Source: Nitrospira sp.
GTDB lineage: Bacteria; Nitrospirota; Nitrospiria; Nitrospirales; Nitrospiraceae
Length of the DNA stretch: 64,000 bases
Direction: 5' to 3'
NCBI GenBank assembly: GCA_018242765.1
Contig: JAFEBH010000011.1
Location: forward strand, 1 to 64,000
Shown: in pieces, positions 53,380-63,837 of the stretch
Layout of the letters: the number at the start of each line of letters is the position of its first letter
Position numbering within the stretch: the first letter of the stretch is position 1
Position numbers and translations under genes: made by a program
Notes under the pieces: generated by a model
The model's input: only the letters and a program-made list of their open reading frames with translations
Told to the model about the DNA's origin: nothing
Database searches by the model: none

Positions 53380-54709
53380 TTATCGGTGAGGCGGGGCCAC
53401 GGTCACCGTCAGTCCCTCGACCGACACCACCTCAGCCGTCTCCCCTTGTCGAATCGGACGTTGACTGATCGCATCCCAAATTTCACCGTGGACCGTGATT
53501 TGACCATGTGGGTTCAAGTCTGTCTTGGCGATGGCGAGCGAGCCGATCATGCCCTCTGTTCCGGTGACCGGTTTGCCGCGACCACTCTTTACGGCCATCC
53601 ACGCTATGACTCCGATGAAGCCGCCGAGGGTCAGGACCGTCGGCAATAAAAATGACAAGGACACTTGGAGGTAGGGCGCATCACCCTTGATGAGCAGGAG
53701 GCCGCCCAAGGTCATCGCGGCCAAGCCACCCAATGCCAGCAGCCCATAGCTGGTGATCGAAATCTCTAGTAATAGGAAGACGGCGCCGAGGATGACCAGC
53801 AGGGCCCCGGCATAGTTTACGGGAAGCGACTGGAGTGAATAGAACGCCAGAATCAAACTGATAGCGCCGATAATTCCAGGGAGGATCGCTCCGGGACTAT
53901 AGAGTTCGGCCATGATCCCGATTGTCCCGATCGACATCAGAAGATAGGCGATGTTGGGATCACTCAGGATCTTGAGCCATTCGAGGCGTGTCCCCATGGG
54001 AAAGTCGTGAAGCGTCGCGGCATCGGTGGCGAGCGTGATCGGACCGTTGAGAAGACTGACCTTTCGGCCGTTCAATTGTTTCAATAGCGCAGGCATGTTC
54101 TCAGCCACGATGTCGATGATCTTGAGCTTGATGGCTTCTTGCTCCGTGACAGAGACACTCTTTCGAACTGCCTCTTCAGCCCAGGAGACGTTGCGACCAT
54201 GTTGGTCTGCAATACTCTTGATATAGGCCACGGCGTCGTTCTCGACTTTCTCCTTCATCGTGCTATCCATCTCACTGCCGCCCATGGCCACCGGGTGGGC
54301 CGCTCCGATGTTCGTTCCGGGCGCCATGGCGGCCACATGGGCAGCCATCGTGAGAAAGACGCCGGCAGAGGCGGCACGGCCTCCAGAAGGCGCAATGAAG
54401 ACGATGACGGGAGTGGTGGAGGCGGTCATCTCTTTGATCATCAGGCGCATGGAGGTGTCTAACCCTCCTGGTGTGTCCAGTTTCAGGACGAGGGCCTGGG
54501 CACCAGACGACTGTGCGAATGTGAGGGCATCGTGCAGATATTCCGCCGCGACAGGGTTAATAACCCCTTACATAGGTTGCCACCACGATCTCCGCGCCAT
54601 GAGCAGGACCCAGAGGGAGAATCAGGCAGAAGGCTACTCCGAGGCTCACAATCGCTGTTGTGAGGCCATGCCGACGTGAACAGCTCCTGTGCCGACTCTG
54701 AAGAAGCAT
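53380..54709 (-). pseudogene. nfeD: NfeD membrane serine protease, frameshifted
   Basis: The long-form NfeD has a ClpP-like protease, membrane helices and an OB-fold tail. The main frame (54450 down to 53380) has the nucleophile region GGRAASAG, MAPGTNIGAAHPV, four or five helices and the OB fold. Its missing N-terminus is in another frame from an ATG at 54709: a signal peptide ending AHG followed by AEIVVATY. The two join near 54562-54574, where removing one base from the plus-strand CCCCTTACA region restores a continuous family-like INPVAAEYL. The gene is either broken or misread by one base. Confidence 0.8.
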
Positions 54710-54806
54710 TGTCGGAAGTATCTAAGGATAAGAAGATCTTACGAGCCCCTCAGTACCCTGTCAAGGAAGGGCTATCGGTTGCAAACCGAGGAAGGAACCT
54801 CCTAGA

Positions 54807-55691
54807 ATGCGCGCCATGTCTCAGCTTGCCAGTGGCGACCGTATCCATCTTGTCGATCAAAAAAGACGGCAGTATGCCCTCACTTTGAAGGCAGGAGAAA
54901 CGTACCAATTCAGCGGACAACGGATCGCCCATGATGCGCTCATCGGCCGTCCGGACGGGTCCATTGTGACGCTCTCCGGCGGGAAGAAGATGGTGGCGCT
55001 CAAGCCGACCTTCGGTGACTATGTGCTCAAAATGCCTCGTGGGGCTCAGGTCCTCTATCCCAAGGATCTGGCGATCATTCCGATGTGGGCGGACGTCTAT
55101 CCCGGGGCGCGAGTCTTCGAGGCGGGGACTGGGTCAGGAGCCATGACCATGGCGCTCTTGCGCGCGGTGGGGCCAAGCGGTTTGGTTGTGACCTATGAAA
55201 TCAGGGAAGACTTTTCCCAGACGGCGCAGACCAATATTACTCGCTATATGAACCCTGCGAATTTGCGCTGTTTCCGGAAGAGCGCGTATGAGGGCATCGA
55301 CCTCCTGGACGATCAGGTGCCGTTTGATCGAGTCGTGCTTGATCTTCCGGAACCCTGGCAGGTGATTCCGCATGCCGCCAACGCCCTTCGGTCAGGCGGC
55401 ATCTATCTGAGTTTTGTTCCAACGATTCCGCAAGTGATGCAAACCGTCGAAGCGCTTGAACGGGCGACTGTGTTCGGGATGATTGAAACCTTTGAGACGC
55501 TGCTGCGGACCTGGTCGATCCAAGGTCGGAGTGTGAGGCCGGATCATCGGATGGTTGCCCATTCGGGATTCATCACCATGGCGCGCAAGGTGGAGCCGGG
55601 CTTGTTGGGTCCAACGATGAACAAATTGAGGCCCATCGTCGAAGCGTCAGAGGATACTTCTGACGAAATGGAAGAGGAGCAGGAGTCATGA
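54807..55691 (+). CDS. trmI: tRNA (adenine58-N1)-methyltransferase
   Basis: This 294-residue TrmI methylates A58 in the T-loop. An N-terminal small beta domain is followed by the SAM site FEAGTGSGAMTMALLRAVG and the catalytic DLPEPW motif. The C-terminal 25 residues are a Glu-rich tail. ATG at 54807 is used; a second ATG at 54816 is possible. It overlaps the following SDR gene by four bases (ATGA). Confidence 0.92.
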   Translation: MRAMSQLASGDRIHLVDQKRRQYALTLKAGETYQFSGQRIAHDALIGRPDGSIVTLSGGKKMVALKPTFGDYVLKMPRGAQVLYPKDLAIIPMWADVYPGARVFEAGTGSGAMTMALLRAVGPSGLVVTYEIREDFSQTAQTNITRYMNPANLRCFRKSAYEGIDLLDDQVPFDRVVLDLPEPWQVIPHAANALRSGGIYLSFVPTIPQVMQTVEALERATVFGMIETFETLLRTWSIQGRSVRPDHRMVAHSGFITMARKVEPGLLGPTMNKLRPIVEASEDTSDEMEEEQES

Positions 55692-56449
55692 ACAGGATGG
55701 AAGGCAAGGTGGCCGTCGTGACCGGAGGAAATGCCGGGATCGGTGAAGCCATCGCAAAACGGTTTGCCGACGAGGGCGCCTCGATCGTCATCACAGGACG
55801 TCGGCAGCAGGAGTTAGATCGTGTCGCCAGCGTGATCCGATTGAACAAGGGCAAGGTACTCGGGGTTGCCGGCTCCGTGACAGATGAGATGCATGTGCTG
55901 GACGTGGTCAAGCGAACCCTCGATAGTTTTGGGCGGATTGATGTACTCGTCAACAACGCAGGAATCGGAGATTTTGGGAAACGACTCCATGAAACCGACG
56001 ATGCAACCTGGGCGAAGGTGTTGGACATCAATATCACCGGAGTGTTTCGCATGACGCGAGCCGTCCTTCCCTCTATGCAGAGGCAAGGACGAGGCGCGAT
56101 CGTGAATATTTCGTCCATTGCCAGTCTCGTTGGGCTCTTCGGGCTGGCCGCCTATACGGCATCCAAGGGTGCGCTCGACGCGTTGACGCGTGCCCTGGCG
56201 ATCGAGTACGCGAAGGAGGGTATCCGGTGCAATGTCGTGAATCCTGGTCTTATTCATACACCGATGGCGGCCTCCTTGATGGCCGACCCGGATCGGTTGC
56301 AACCCATTCTGGCGCAGTATGCGATTCGACGGGTTGGGACGCCTGAAGAAGTGGCGAATATGGTGCTCTATCTCGCGTCGGATGAGGCGGCGTGGGTGAC
56401 CGGGGGAACCTTCCCCATTGACGGGGGCATGACTGTCAACAAGAGTTAA
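55688..56449 (+). CDS. Short-chain dehydrogenase/reductase (FabG-like)
   Basis: This 253-residue protein has an NAD(P) motif TGGNAGIGEAIAKRF, the structural NNAGIG, and catalytic Ser (NISSIAS) and Tyr/Lys in YTASK. The C-terminus GGTFPIDGGMTV is typical. Acidic or basic residues that set cofactor choice are ambiguous (ITGRRQQE suggests NADPH). The substrate cannot be told from sequence. It lies between trmI and aroE in a tight plus-strand run. Confidence 0.88.
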   Translation: MNRMEGKVAVVTGGNAGIGEAIAKRFADEGASIVITGRRQQELDRVASVIRLNKGKVLGVAGSVTDEMHVLDVVKRTLDSFGRIDVLVNNAGIGDFGKRLHETDDATWAKVLDINITGVFRMTRAVLPSMQRQGRGAIVNISSIASLVGLFGLAAYTASKGALDALTRALAIEYAKEGIRCNVVNPGLIHTPMAASLMADPDRLQPILAQYAIRRVGTPEEVANMVLYLASDEAAWVTGGTFPIDGGMTVNKS

Positions 56450-56481
56450 TGATTGCATGGAGTAATGGGGAAGGCACTCAC

Positions 56482-57348
56482 GTGGATCGCATAATGGAAA
56501 TCGATACAAAGACACAATTCTGCGGGGTGATCGGCAAGCCGGTTGGCCACTCGCTCTCGCCGGCCATTCACAATGCGGCGTTTAGAACAGTAGGGCTCAA
56601 TTTCGTCTATCTTGCGTGGCAGGTGGAGGCCATCGGCGATGCCGTCAAAGGGCTTCGGGCCCTGGGCAACTTCCGAGGGGCGAGTGTGACGATCCCGCAC
56701 AAGGTGGCTGCGATACAATTCCTTGACCGGGTGGAGCCCACGGCGAAGCGGATTGGAGCGATCAATACCATTGTCGCTGAAAATGGCGAGCTGACCGGAT
56801 ACAACACCGATGCGACTGGTGCATTGCGGGCGTTACGTGAAGGTGGAGTCGAGCTGAAGGGGCGACGCGTCGTGGTGCTTGGATCCGGAGGGGCCGCGAG
56901 AGCGATCGCTGTTGCGCTGGCTGCTGAGTCCGGCGTGGAGAAATTGACGTTATTAGGCATTGAGGATTTGGAGCGAACTCGCTTGGCTCAAGATGTTCGT
57001 TCTGTAGGGGCAGTCACGGTAGAAGATTCTCCTTTAGATGAGGCCGCTCTTCGCCAGGTGCTTCCAGACTCGCATGTCCTGATTCATTGTACCCCGGTCG
57101 GTATGTCTCCCAACGCCGAGGCGACCTGTGTCCCTGCATCGCTCCTCCATCAAGGACTAGCTGTTATGGACATCGTCTATAATCCACGGGAGACGCAGCT
57201 GCTCAAAGATGCCAAACGCGTCGGGTGCAAGACGATTCCCGGCTTGGAAATGTTTCTCAATCAGGCCGTCACGCAATTTGAGCTCTGGACCAATCAATCC
57301 GCGCCGGTTGCCGTGATGCGCGCGGTCTTGGAGTCGCATTTCCAATGA
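56482..57348 (+). CDS. aroE: Shikimate dehydrogenase
   Basis: AroE reduces 3-dehydroshikimate with NADPH. I use the GTG at 56482 because GGGGAAGG lies about seven bases before it; ATGs at 56449 and 56494 are alternatives. Motifs: substrate site HSLSPAIHNAAF, catalytic Lys in TIPHK, NTDATGA, the Rossmann loop LGSGGAARAIA, and NPRETQLL near the end. It is followed by aroK with a four-base overlap. Confidence 0.93.
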   Translation: MDRIMEIDTKTQFCGVIGKPVGHSLSPAIHNAAFRTVGLNFVYLAWQVEAIGDAVKGLRALGNFRGASVTIPHKVAAIQFLDRVEPTAKRIGAINTIVAENGELTGYNTDATGALRALREGGVELKGRRVVVLGSGGAARAIAVALAAESGVEKLTLLGIEDLERTRLAQDVRSVGAVTVEDSPLDEAALRQVLPDSHVLIHCTPVGMSPNAEATCVPASLLHQGLAVMDIVYNPRETQLLKDAKRVGCKTIPGLEMFLNQAVTQFELWTNQSAPVAVMRAVLESHFQ

Positions 57349-57845
57349 ACGTGGTGCTGATCGGTTATCGTGGTACGGGGAAGAGCACGGTCGGGAAAAT
57401 TGTGGCGACCCGCCTCGGTCGCGAATTGCTCTCCACCGATGCCGAGATTGTAAAGTCGGCGGGACAAACCATTCCTCAGATCGTTGAACAACATGGGTGG
57501 GAGTTCTTTCGTGATCTGGAAAGCAAAATCTGCCAGGATCTGGCCGGGAAGGACGGGTTGGTGCTCGATACCGGCGGGGGAGCCATCCTTAGGCCCCAAA
57601 ATGTCGAAGTGTTGAAGCGCACTGGGATGCTGTTCTGGCTGACCGCCTCCGTTGCGACCATTGCCACCCGAATCGGGTCCGACACGCAACGGCCCTCGCT
57701 GACCGGCACCAAGTCGTTTGTGGATGAGATTCAAGAGGTGCTGCGGGAGCGTACTCCGAAGTATCAAGCAGCGGCTGATCATGTGATTGAGACGGAGGGA
57801 AAGTCTGTTACTCAGGTTGCCGATGAAATTCTGGCGAGTATGTAG
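57345..57845 (+). CDS. aroK: Shikimate kinase
   Basis: This 166-residue enzyme phosphorylates shikimate. P-loop GYRGTGKST, the substrate Asp in STDAEIVK, FFRDLES, GGGAI, and the LID arginine in RPSLTG are all present. Co-translated with aroE. Together with aroA and aroF it supplies the chorismate used by pheA and tyrA at 32654-36751. Confidence 0.94.
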   Translation: MNVVLIGYRGTGKSTVGKIVATRLGRELLSTDAEIVKSAGQTIPQIVEQHGWEFFRDLESKICQDLAGKDGLVLDTGGGAILRPQNVEVLKRTGMLFWLTASVATIATRIGSDTQRPSLTGTKSFVDEIQEVLRERTPKYQAAADHVIETEGKSVTQVADEILASM

Positions 57846-57869
57846 CTGTTCTATCTACGTCGCTCAACC

Positions 57870-57898
57870 TTGACAAGCCTTGCCCGAACATGATTCAT
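57870..57898 (+). promoter_or_regulatory. Possible promoter of tRNA-Arg
   Basis: A perfect TTGACA (57870-57875) is followed after 17 bases by a weak ATTCAT (57893-57898). The expected start lies a few bases before the tRNA. Confidence 0.45.
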
Positions 57899-57911
57899 GT
57901 TGAGTCTGGTT

Positions 57912-58330
<419 letters not shown>

Positions 58331-58782
58331 TGCTGCGCTACAAAAAACTCACTCGAGGATATCTGGCAACTGTTGGCAGAAGCTTCGAGCTGCCGCTCGA
58401 GGCGGAGGTCGGCAAGCGTTTGGGGAAATCCTCGAGATATATCATCGCGGAGGCTCTCGCCGCTTTGGGGGGGGCGTCACAAAACTCGCATTTGGATGCC
58501 CCGCCAGGAAGGGCGGGGTTCTTTACTCGTCATCAGGCTAGTCGTCGATTAAACCAGGATGAAAGGGGGAATGACGAATGAATAGGGGACTCGGTATAAG
58601 AAAAGGCTCCCATGAAAGTTCGTGTCCAAGCGCGATCCAAACTGATGAGGACTATAGTGGATCCTTACCGGGTGCACTCAGACGAGTTGGGCGTGACGCT
58701 GGTGAAGGCCAAGGAGTTGCAAGTCTGACACGTCTGATTGTGGGATCTACGATCGGGTTCTCTAAGGCAAACTAGATGTGGT
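58331..58782. other. Degenerate gap with a terminator
   Basis: No intact gene. A clear hairpin CCCCGCC (58499-58505)/GGCGGGG (58512-58518) followed by TTCTTT is a rho-independent terminator on the plus strand. A 38-codon frame from an ATG at 58613 has no ribosome site or recognisable product. The stretch probably holds debris of the element that carried the recombinase. Confidence 0.5.
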
Positions 58783-60252
58783 TCATCCCCATGTCTTCTT
58801 CCCCTGCTTTAGCATGGCCTTAAGCAGCGGGTTCAATTCTTTGCGGATCGTGTCTCGTCGGTGACGTTGCCGCTCGGCCATACGCCCGGCAAGAAAGCCG
58901 GCCCGAACACTTATCGAGTACTTCACAAACTGCTGGATGTAGCGCTCCGCTTGGATTGCATCCTGATGGCTTCCTAACACCTCTTGAACCCTACGAGCGG
59001 ATTTCATGAAGCGGCTGGCGGGTTTGCCCACAGAGCAACGCGCAAGCTCCGCAGCGTAGCGGGCGCGTTTTACCTTGATACGGACCTTGTGCAGGGCGAC
59101 AGCCGAGGGCGAGGATCGAAGCTGTCGGATTGTCTCACGCAACTTCTTGAATTGCCGGTTAGCAAGCTCGCAGATCGTCAAGGGAGAATCAATGATCGAG
59201 GGATCCCGGGCAGCTTGTTGCAGCCGCCGAATGAGTTCGAAGTATCGAGCGCTCGTTAATTCGCTGAGCAGCATCTGCTGAACGAGCGCTCGTTGCGCGC
59301 GGAGGTGGGAGATGAATTGTGCCAACAGCTTGCGATCTCGCGCATTCAATCCGGTTGACTCCTGGATGAAATAGGCGATTTGGACGTCGAGATCGCGGGC
59401 TGGTCCCAGCAGTTCGCTGAGCCACGTGAGCTCCTGTTCCAGGGATCTGGCCCAGGCCGGAAGCAGGGTCGGTCGTGCCGCGCGGAGCACCGCTCGCAGT
59501 CGTCTGATAGCGACGCGGAATTGATGCACACTCTCACTCTCGGTACCGAGCCTCGTACCGGGATCATGAGCGAGGAGCCATTCAACATGCTGGGTCAGTG
59601 CCCACTTCAGATGTTCGGCCACCGGCGCGTTTGCCTCAGGCTGCAGGGGTGGAGCGGAGATCTGGAGCGAGAGGGCACGAAAGAATTTTGGCCGCCCGTC
59701 ATGATCGGATGCCCCGGCGTTTCGCAACTGCCGTTCGAGGGCACGAAGGGAATTCTTATCGCCCTGACGTTGTTCGATTTCGAGTTCACGAAAGTGTTGG
59801 ATCACAGCACCGTGCGTAATGACCGCGACGTGGTCGAGCGCAAGTTCCGCGATGGGTATGCGGCCCTGGCGTACCAGGAGACCGGCTCGCCGGACGTGCA
59901 GGGTGACGACCGGCGTCAGGCGGCGATGTCCTAGGTGAAGAATCAATAACGTGCGGAGCGCGGCTGGAGGATTACCCTGTGTACCGGACGCTTCCACCTC
60001 CTGCCGATCATCGCCCAACGGGATCTTGAGCTGCCAGGACTGTTTCCCGCGTTCGATTCGGTGGCGAAGAGTGATCCGAGCATGGGCCAAGTCATAGGCG
60101 GCGGTGTCGTAATAGGTGGAAATCAGGTGTCGCCGTGGGAGAGGCGTACCGTATTGTTCCGGCCAGCGAAACGACTGGTCGACGGAGAGTTTGATCTCTT
60201 GTTCCCGCATGGCATTGATCGAGCGGGAATGCGGTGAGGCGGCCGAAGACAT
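58783..60252 (-). CDS. CYTH-CHAD domain protein
   Basis: In this 489-residue protein, residues 15-195 are a CYTH (triphosphate tunnel) domain starting with the ExExK motif (EQEIK) and alternating charged strands. Residues 215-480 are a CHAD domain, helical with conserved histidines (SVHQFRVAIRRLRAVLRA, then ALHKVRIKVKRARYAAEL). CHAD modules bind polyphosphate and CYTH enzymes act on triphosphates, so a polyphosphate-linked role is likely. The ATG at 60210 is an alternative start. No ppk gene is visible nearby. Confidence 0.9.
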   Translation of the reverse strand: MSSAASPHSRSINAMREQEIKLSVDQSFRWPEQYGTPLPRRHLISTYYDTAAYDLAHARITLRHRIERGKQSWQLKIPLGDDRQEVEASGTQGNPPAALRTLLILHLGHRRLTPVVTLHVRRAGLLVRQGRIPIAELALDHVAVITHGAVIQHFRELEIEQRQGDKNSLRALERQLRNAGASDHDGRPKFFRALSLQISAPPLQPEANAPVAEHLKWALTQHVEWLLAHDPGTRLGTESESVHQFRVAIRRLRAVLRAARPTLLPAWARSLEQELTWLSELLGPARDLDVQIAYFIQESTGLNARDRKLLAQFISHLRAQRALVQQMLLSELTSARYFELIRRLQQAARDPSIIDSPLTICELANRQFKKLRETIRQLRSSPSAVALHKVRIKVKRARYAAELARCSVGKPASRFMKSARRVQEVLGSHQDAIQAERYIQQFVKYSISVRAGFLAGRMAERQRHRRDTIRKELNPLLKAMLKQGKKTWG

Positions 60253-60513
60253 GGTAGACCTGCAGGAAGAAGTGCTCCGATGAGTTTCCGCTTAAATCTG
60301 TCTGAGTTTCAACTGAATTCAGGCAGAAAGGCTCAACCGTGGGGCATGAGGAAACCCCGACTGATCACGTAGGAGTCGGACTTAATGGTGCCGTGATCGC
60401 AGGAGTAGGTTAGAAGTGATAGGCGAGTCCGGCTAGGGCGTAAACGCGCTATACTCCCCGCTCAGCCCGAACACACCATCAAAATTCGTGATCGTCGCGC
60501 GATTAAATTTTCC

Positions 60514-60985
60514 TTATACGAACATGCCCACGTCATCGAGGATCAAGACTTTCATCCCGCCAAAGGCATTTAGGTCCGGGACGACTTGATGCCCTCTGAT
60601 GGTACCAGAGCTGTTGAAGTAGAATGCTCCTCCGCCCACGAACCTGCCGTGTCGGGGTACCCCGAGCCTGGACCAGTTGAGGAGGATAAGGTCGTTCCGG
60701 TCTTGCTCGTCTGTGGACTCAGGGCGGTCAATGGAAGCCATTCTTTCGAAGGACTGCTCTTGAATAGAGCCCGATCCTTTTCAGCCGATTGGAGGATCCC
60801 AACATTCGGGATCTCCACGCCTATACGATAAATATTTTGTGCCTTTGGGGTAAGGTCTTCAAGAAGGGTCGTCGCAACTGCCTCTGTTCCATGCATACTC
60901 CCGAGAAGCGCAACCTTGCGTGCGGTCTCGATCGGAAAAGTTGGTGAATATCCCAGAGCAGGCGATTGAAGATGGGTTTGTTCGA
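60514..60985 (-). pseudogene. Decayed ChaN/erythromycin-esterase-like gene
   Basis: One frame encodes ARKVALLGSMHGTEAVATTL and IYRIGVEIPNVGILQ, which recalls the GEMHG and GLEIP blocks of ChaN/EreA-like proteins. Near 60745-60760 the sense shifts to another frame, which ends in GGAFYFNSSGTIRGHQVVPD and a stop at 60514. No start with a ribosome site is seen. Bases 60253-60513 show nothing else. Confidence 0.4.
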
Positions 60986-61143
60986 CTGTTGGTCGTTGAA
61001 GGACACTTGTATTCGATTGCCGTAACGGGAAAGGAGCACGACGGTTGGTCGAACAGTCGGACCAAGTTGCCTTCGTTGACGCCGGGAGCTCTCGTCTATG
61101 AGCCGACATTCGTGAAGGAGTTGGTCGGCTCGAGTATTCACAT

Positions 61144-63837
61144 TTACGGACCCAATAGGGTTTTCATCTCGGCTTCGGCCAATTCAATGGCCCCGCGAGG
61201 CGTGTAGTGGAGGCCATCAAGGAGCAGTTCTGACAATCGGTTGGACGGCACGCCGTTCCATCCTCGTTCATTCATCAATCGTCGAGAATTAATTACCAGC
61301 ACGGCGGGGTCCACAGCGGCGATGGCGCGCAATGCCCCAGGATATCGAGCATATTCCGCTTCCTGCGCCGGACTTAATCCTTGGCGATAGGGATCGCTCA
61401 TGAGAATGACAGGAAGGTCCGGGCGGCCAGCCCATGAACGGAGTCGAGCGATCATCTGTTCTGTGTCAATCCGGTACATTTCTGCGGTGGCGCCCTCGCC
61501 GGCATCATTGGCGCCTAAATGAAGGATCACCGCGTCGAACCCCATGGCACGAAACAATTGCGCCGCTGCGCGGTAAGTGTTGAGAAACTCCTTAGTTGAC
61601 AGTCCGCCGGTACTGAGATCCTGAATGACGAGGCCCTGCGGGCACTGGTCGCTCTTCAAGCGGGCACCGATAATGTCCGTTACCGCCGAAGTCAGAGTGC
61701 CGAGTAGTTCCAGTTGGAGGTGTCGTTTGCCGTTGAACGGCAGTGGGGCCGTTGTGAACGACTTGACGATAAATGTTGCATCGGCCAGCGAGAGAGGCGC
61801 CGTTTCTTCAAGAGTGGCCGTCGCGGAATAACTCGGCACAGAATCCGACGGCCGAGCCTTATAGAGAATACCACCGGACTGCGGATGCGTTGCGGCAAAA
61901 ATCTCCGCCCGTACTGCGCCCTGCGTACAAAAATACTGAGTCGTGGTCGGAATTTCTGTCGACGGGTTGACGCTGCTGGCATCGGGCTCAAGTACCATGA
62001 GTTGGCCATACCACTGTCCGTTCACTGATTGAGGGCCGGCCGGTGCAGCGTGGGCAGCGGCATAGATTCCGGGTAAGAGATGGTCCATGGCAATGCGAGT
62101 CGGCGAAGCCCCAGGGCTGGCCGCACTTCCTCTAAGCAGCCAATCTCCATAGGGCTGGCCATCACCATAAGAAAAATAGCCGCTCATGACGGTTTCAGGC
62201 ACATTGTGGTATCGCTTCCAGGCTTCGTATTGGAGGCGTGGCACATAGACATCGCCTCTCCCTTCCGGGGATGTCTCTTGCGAATCGCCTATCAAGGCAA
62301 GCCGAACGGTGCGCGTCTGTGCCTGTGCCCAAAGGCCGGAGAACCGAGCCGGTGATTGGGTGTAGGAGTGTTCGACTTGGTCAAAAGGTAAGAGTGTGGT
62401 CGGCGACGGGGGCGTCGGGGGAGGGACACCCGGCGGTGATCCGGTTTGTGACCCGTTTTTCTTTCCATGCCGCGCGATCATTTCCTCGACTGTGACGATC
62501 TCGATCTTCCCTTCATTTCGTAGCTTGACGAGATAGTCGGCAATCGCAGGGAAGTCCTGATCATACCGTTGCCACTCTAACCCAAGTTGCTCACCGTATT
62601 TCACGGCATGATCGATTGCCGCGATGACTTCTTCTACTGAACGAGCGTCACCAGAGACAGACCAGAGGTTGTAGGGATTAGTGAGACCACCATAGAGTGA
62701 CCGTCCGGTATTGTCCGAAAAACTGTTGCCGCTGTAGGCGGCCACTATGTTGCGTTTCGCCAGCTCGGCATCGAGCGCGGCGTTGTGCTTGGCGTCTTCG
62801 TAGCACCAGAAGATCGGGCGTTGGTAGCCCAATTTCTGTAGGTCAGCGAGGTGCCTATCCATATCGGCGGCGGCACTTTCAAGTGTGTGGAAATCTATGT
62901 AGTTGAGCCCCTCCGTCGACTCCCCCCCAATGGTCCATCCGGCCGTCACCATCTCCTGCAACTGCGTATTGGTGAATCCTCCTTCCAATACTACGCGCCC
63001 GGGATCCTTGAGACTTTCCGTGACCGGGCAATAGGAGCCGATGAGGTTTCGCTTTTTGGCTTCGGGGAACAGGTGGGTATAAACACTGGCGAAGTTGTTC
63101 TCGCCCCAGATATTGATATGGGGTTTTGCATAATAGCCATACATAAGATCGCTGAAGTAGTACGTTCCTGACTTATTGGGCAAGACATCGATGACAATTC
63201 GGAAGGTCGTAAAAACCTGGGTCATCGCTGCCTCGCCGACATTGTTGACCTGGTCGCCTGCTTGCCACGTGATGGGATTCCATCCGTCCATCATTCGTTG
63301 TCCGATGAGGTTTCTCCACCAGTGGAAGATGAAATATCGAGAGAAGCTGGGGTTTGTCGCGACTTCCAAGGTCATGGCCGTCGAAACGTCGATTGACGGC
63401 TGATACCAGAAGAACCCGAAATTGCCGAGTCCCTGAAGCGGACGGTCTTCCATATCGACCACGATCTGGATTTTCCCGCCGCTAGCTCCGCCGGTGCAAA
63501 CCGCCTTGATATAGTGGACGGTCGTGCTTCCTCCAAACGGTGCATGCGGAGGCAATGTGTTGTGGTCATTTACCTGACTCAGATCACAGCTCGCCGTGTC
63601 GCTCGTGAGTCTCGGCCAATTATTGATCGATTCACGCCCTTGGGTTGGGCTCGACCCGTCAGACCGCCAGAGGACTTGATGGGGGGTGACGAAGGAGTTG
63701 GCCGATTGGCCACCACTCGCCGGTTGAGCGGTCGGTGTCAGATTCTCCTGTCCACTGCAAGAGAGGAGACTACTGATGATCAGAGAGGCAACAGCTATCC
63801 GCTGGGTCGTATGTCGCTTAGTTCCGTACCCGTGCAT
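61144..63837 (-). CDS. Lipoprotein joining a deacetylase-like and an SGNH hydrolase domain
   Basis: This 897-residue protein has a signal peptide with lipobox LLSC (about residue 27). Residues 60-240 resemble a lectin-like or beta-sandwich region. Residues 245-460 look like a polysaccharide-deacetylase barrel (NIWGENNFASVYTHLFPEAK; GWTIGGESTEGLNYIDFHTL; a closing VTVEEMIARHGKK). After a Pro-rich linker, residues 510-895 are an SGNH hydrolase: block I LIGDSQE (instead of GDSL), block III LGANDAG, and block V DGLHYTPRGA with the catalytic Asp-x2-His. It probably acts on surface or exopolysaccharide. The ribosome site is GAGGT. Confidence 0.75.
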   Translation of the reverse strand: MHGYGTKRHTTQRIAVASLIISSLLSCSGQENLTPTAQPASGGQSANSFVTPHQVLWRSDGSSPTQGRESINNWPRLTSDTASCDLSQVNDHNTLPPHAPFGGSTTVHYIKAVCTGGASGGKIQIVVDMEDRPLQGLGNFGFFWYQPSIDVSTAMTLEVATNPSFSRYFIFHWWRNLIGQRMMDGWNPITWQAGDQVNNVGEAAMTQVFTTFRIVIDVLPNKSGTYYFSDLMYGYYAKPHINIWGENNFASVYTHLFPEAKKRNLIGSYCPVTESLKDPGRVVLEGGFTNTQLQEMVTAGWTIGGESTEGLNYIDFHTLESAAADMDRHLADLQKLGYQRPIFWCYEDAKHNAALDAELAKRNIVAAYSGNSFSDNTGRSLYGGLTNPYNLWSVSGDARSVEEVIAAIDHAVKYGEQLGLEWQRYDQDFPAIADYLVKLRNEGKIEIVTVEEMIARHGKKNGSQTGSPPGVPPPTPPSPTTLLPFDQVEHSYTQSPARFSGLWAQAQTRTVRLALIGDSQETSPEGRGDVYVPRLQYEAWKRYHNVPETVMSGYFSYGDGQPYGDWLLRGSAASPGASPTRIAMDHLLPGIYAAAHAAPAGPQSVNGQWYGQLMVLEPDASSVNPSTEIPTTTQYFCTQGAVRAEIFAATHPQSGGILYKARPSDSVPSYSATATLEETAPLSLADATFIVKSFTTAPLPFNGKRHLQLELLGTLTSAVTDIIGARLKSDQCPQGLVIQDLSTGGLSTKEFLNTYRAAAQLFRAMGFDAVILHLGANDAGEGATAEMYRIDTEQMIARLRSWAGRPDLPVILMSDPYRQGLSPAQEAEYARYPGALRAIAAVDPAVLVINSRRLMNERGWNGVPSNRLSELLLDGLHYTPRGAIELAEAEMKTLLGP

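Noticed and set aside
58613-58729. 38-codon plus-strand frame
   Set aside because: No ribosome site, no similarity and located in decayed DNA.
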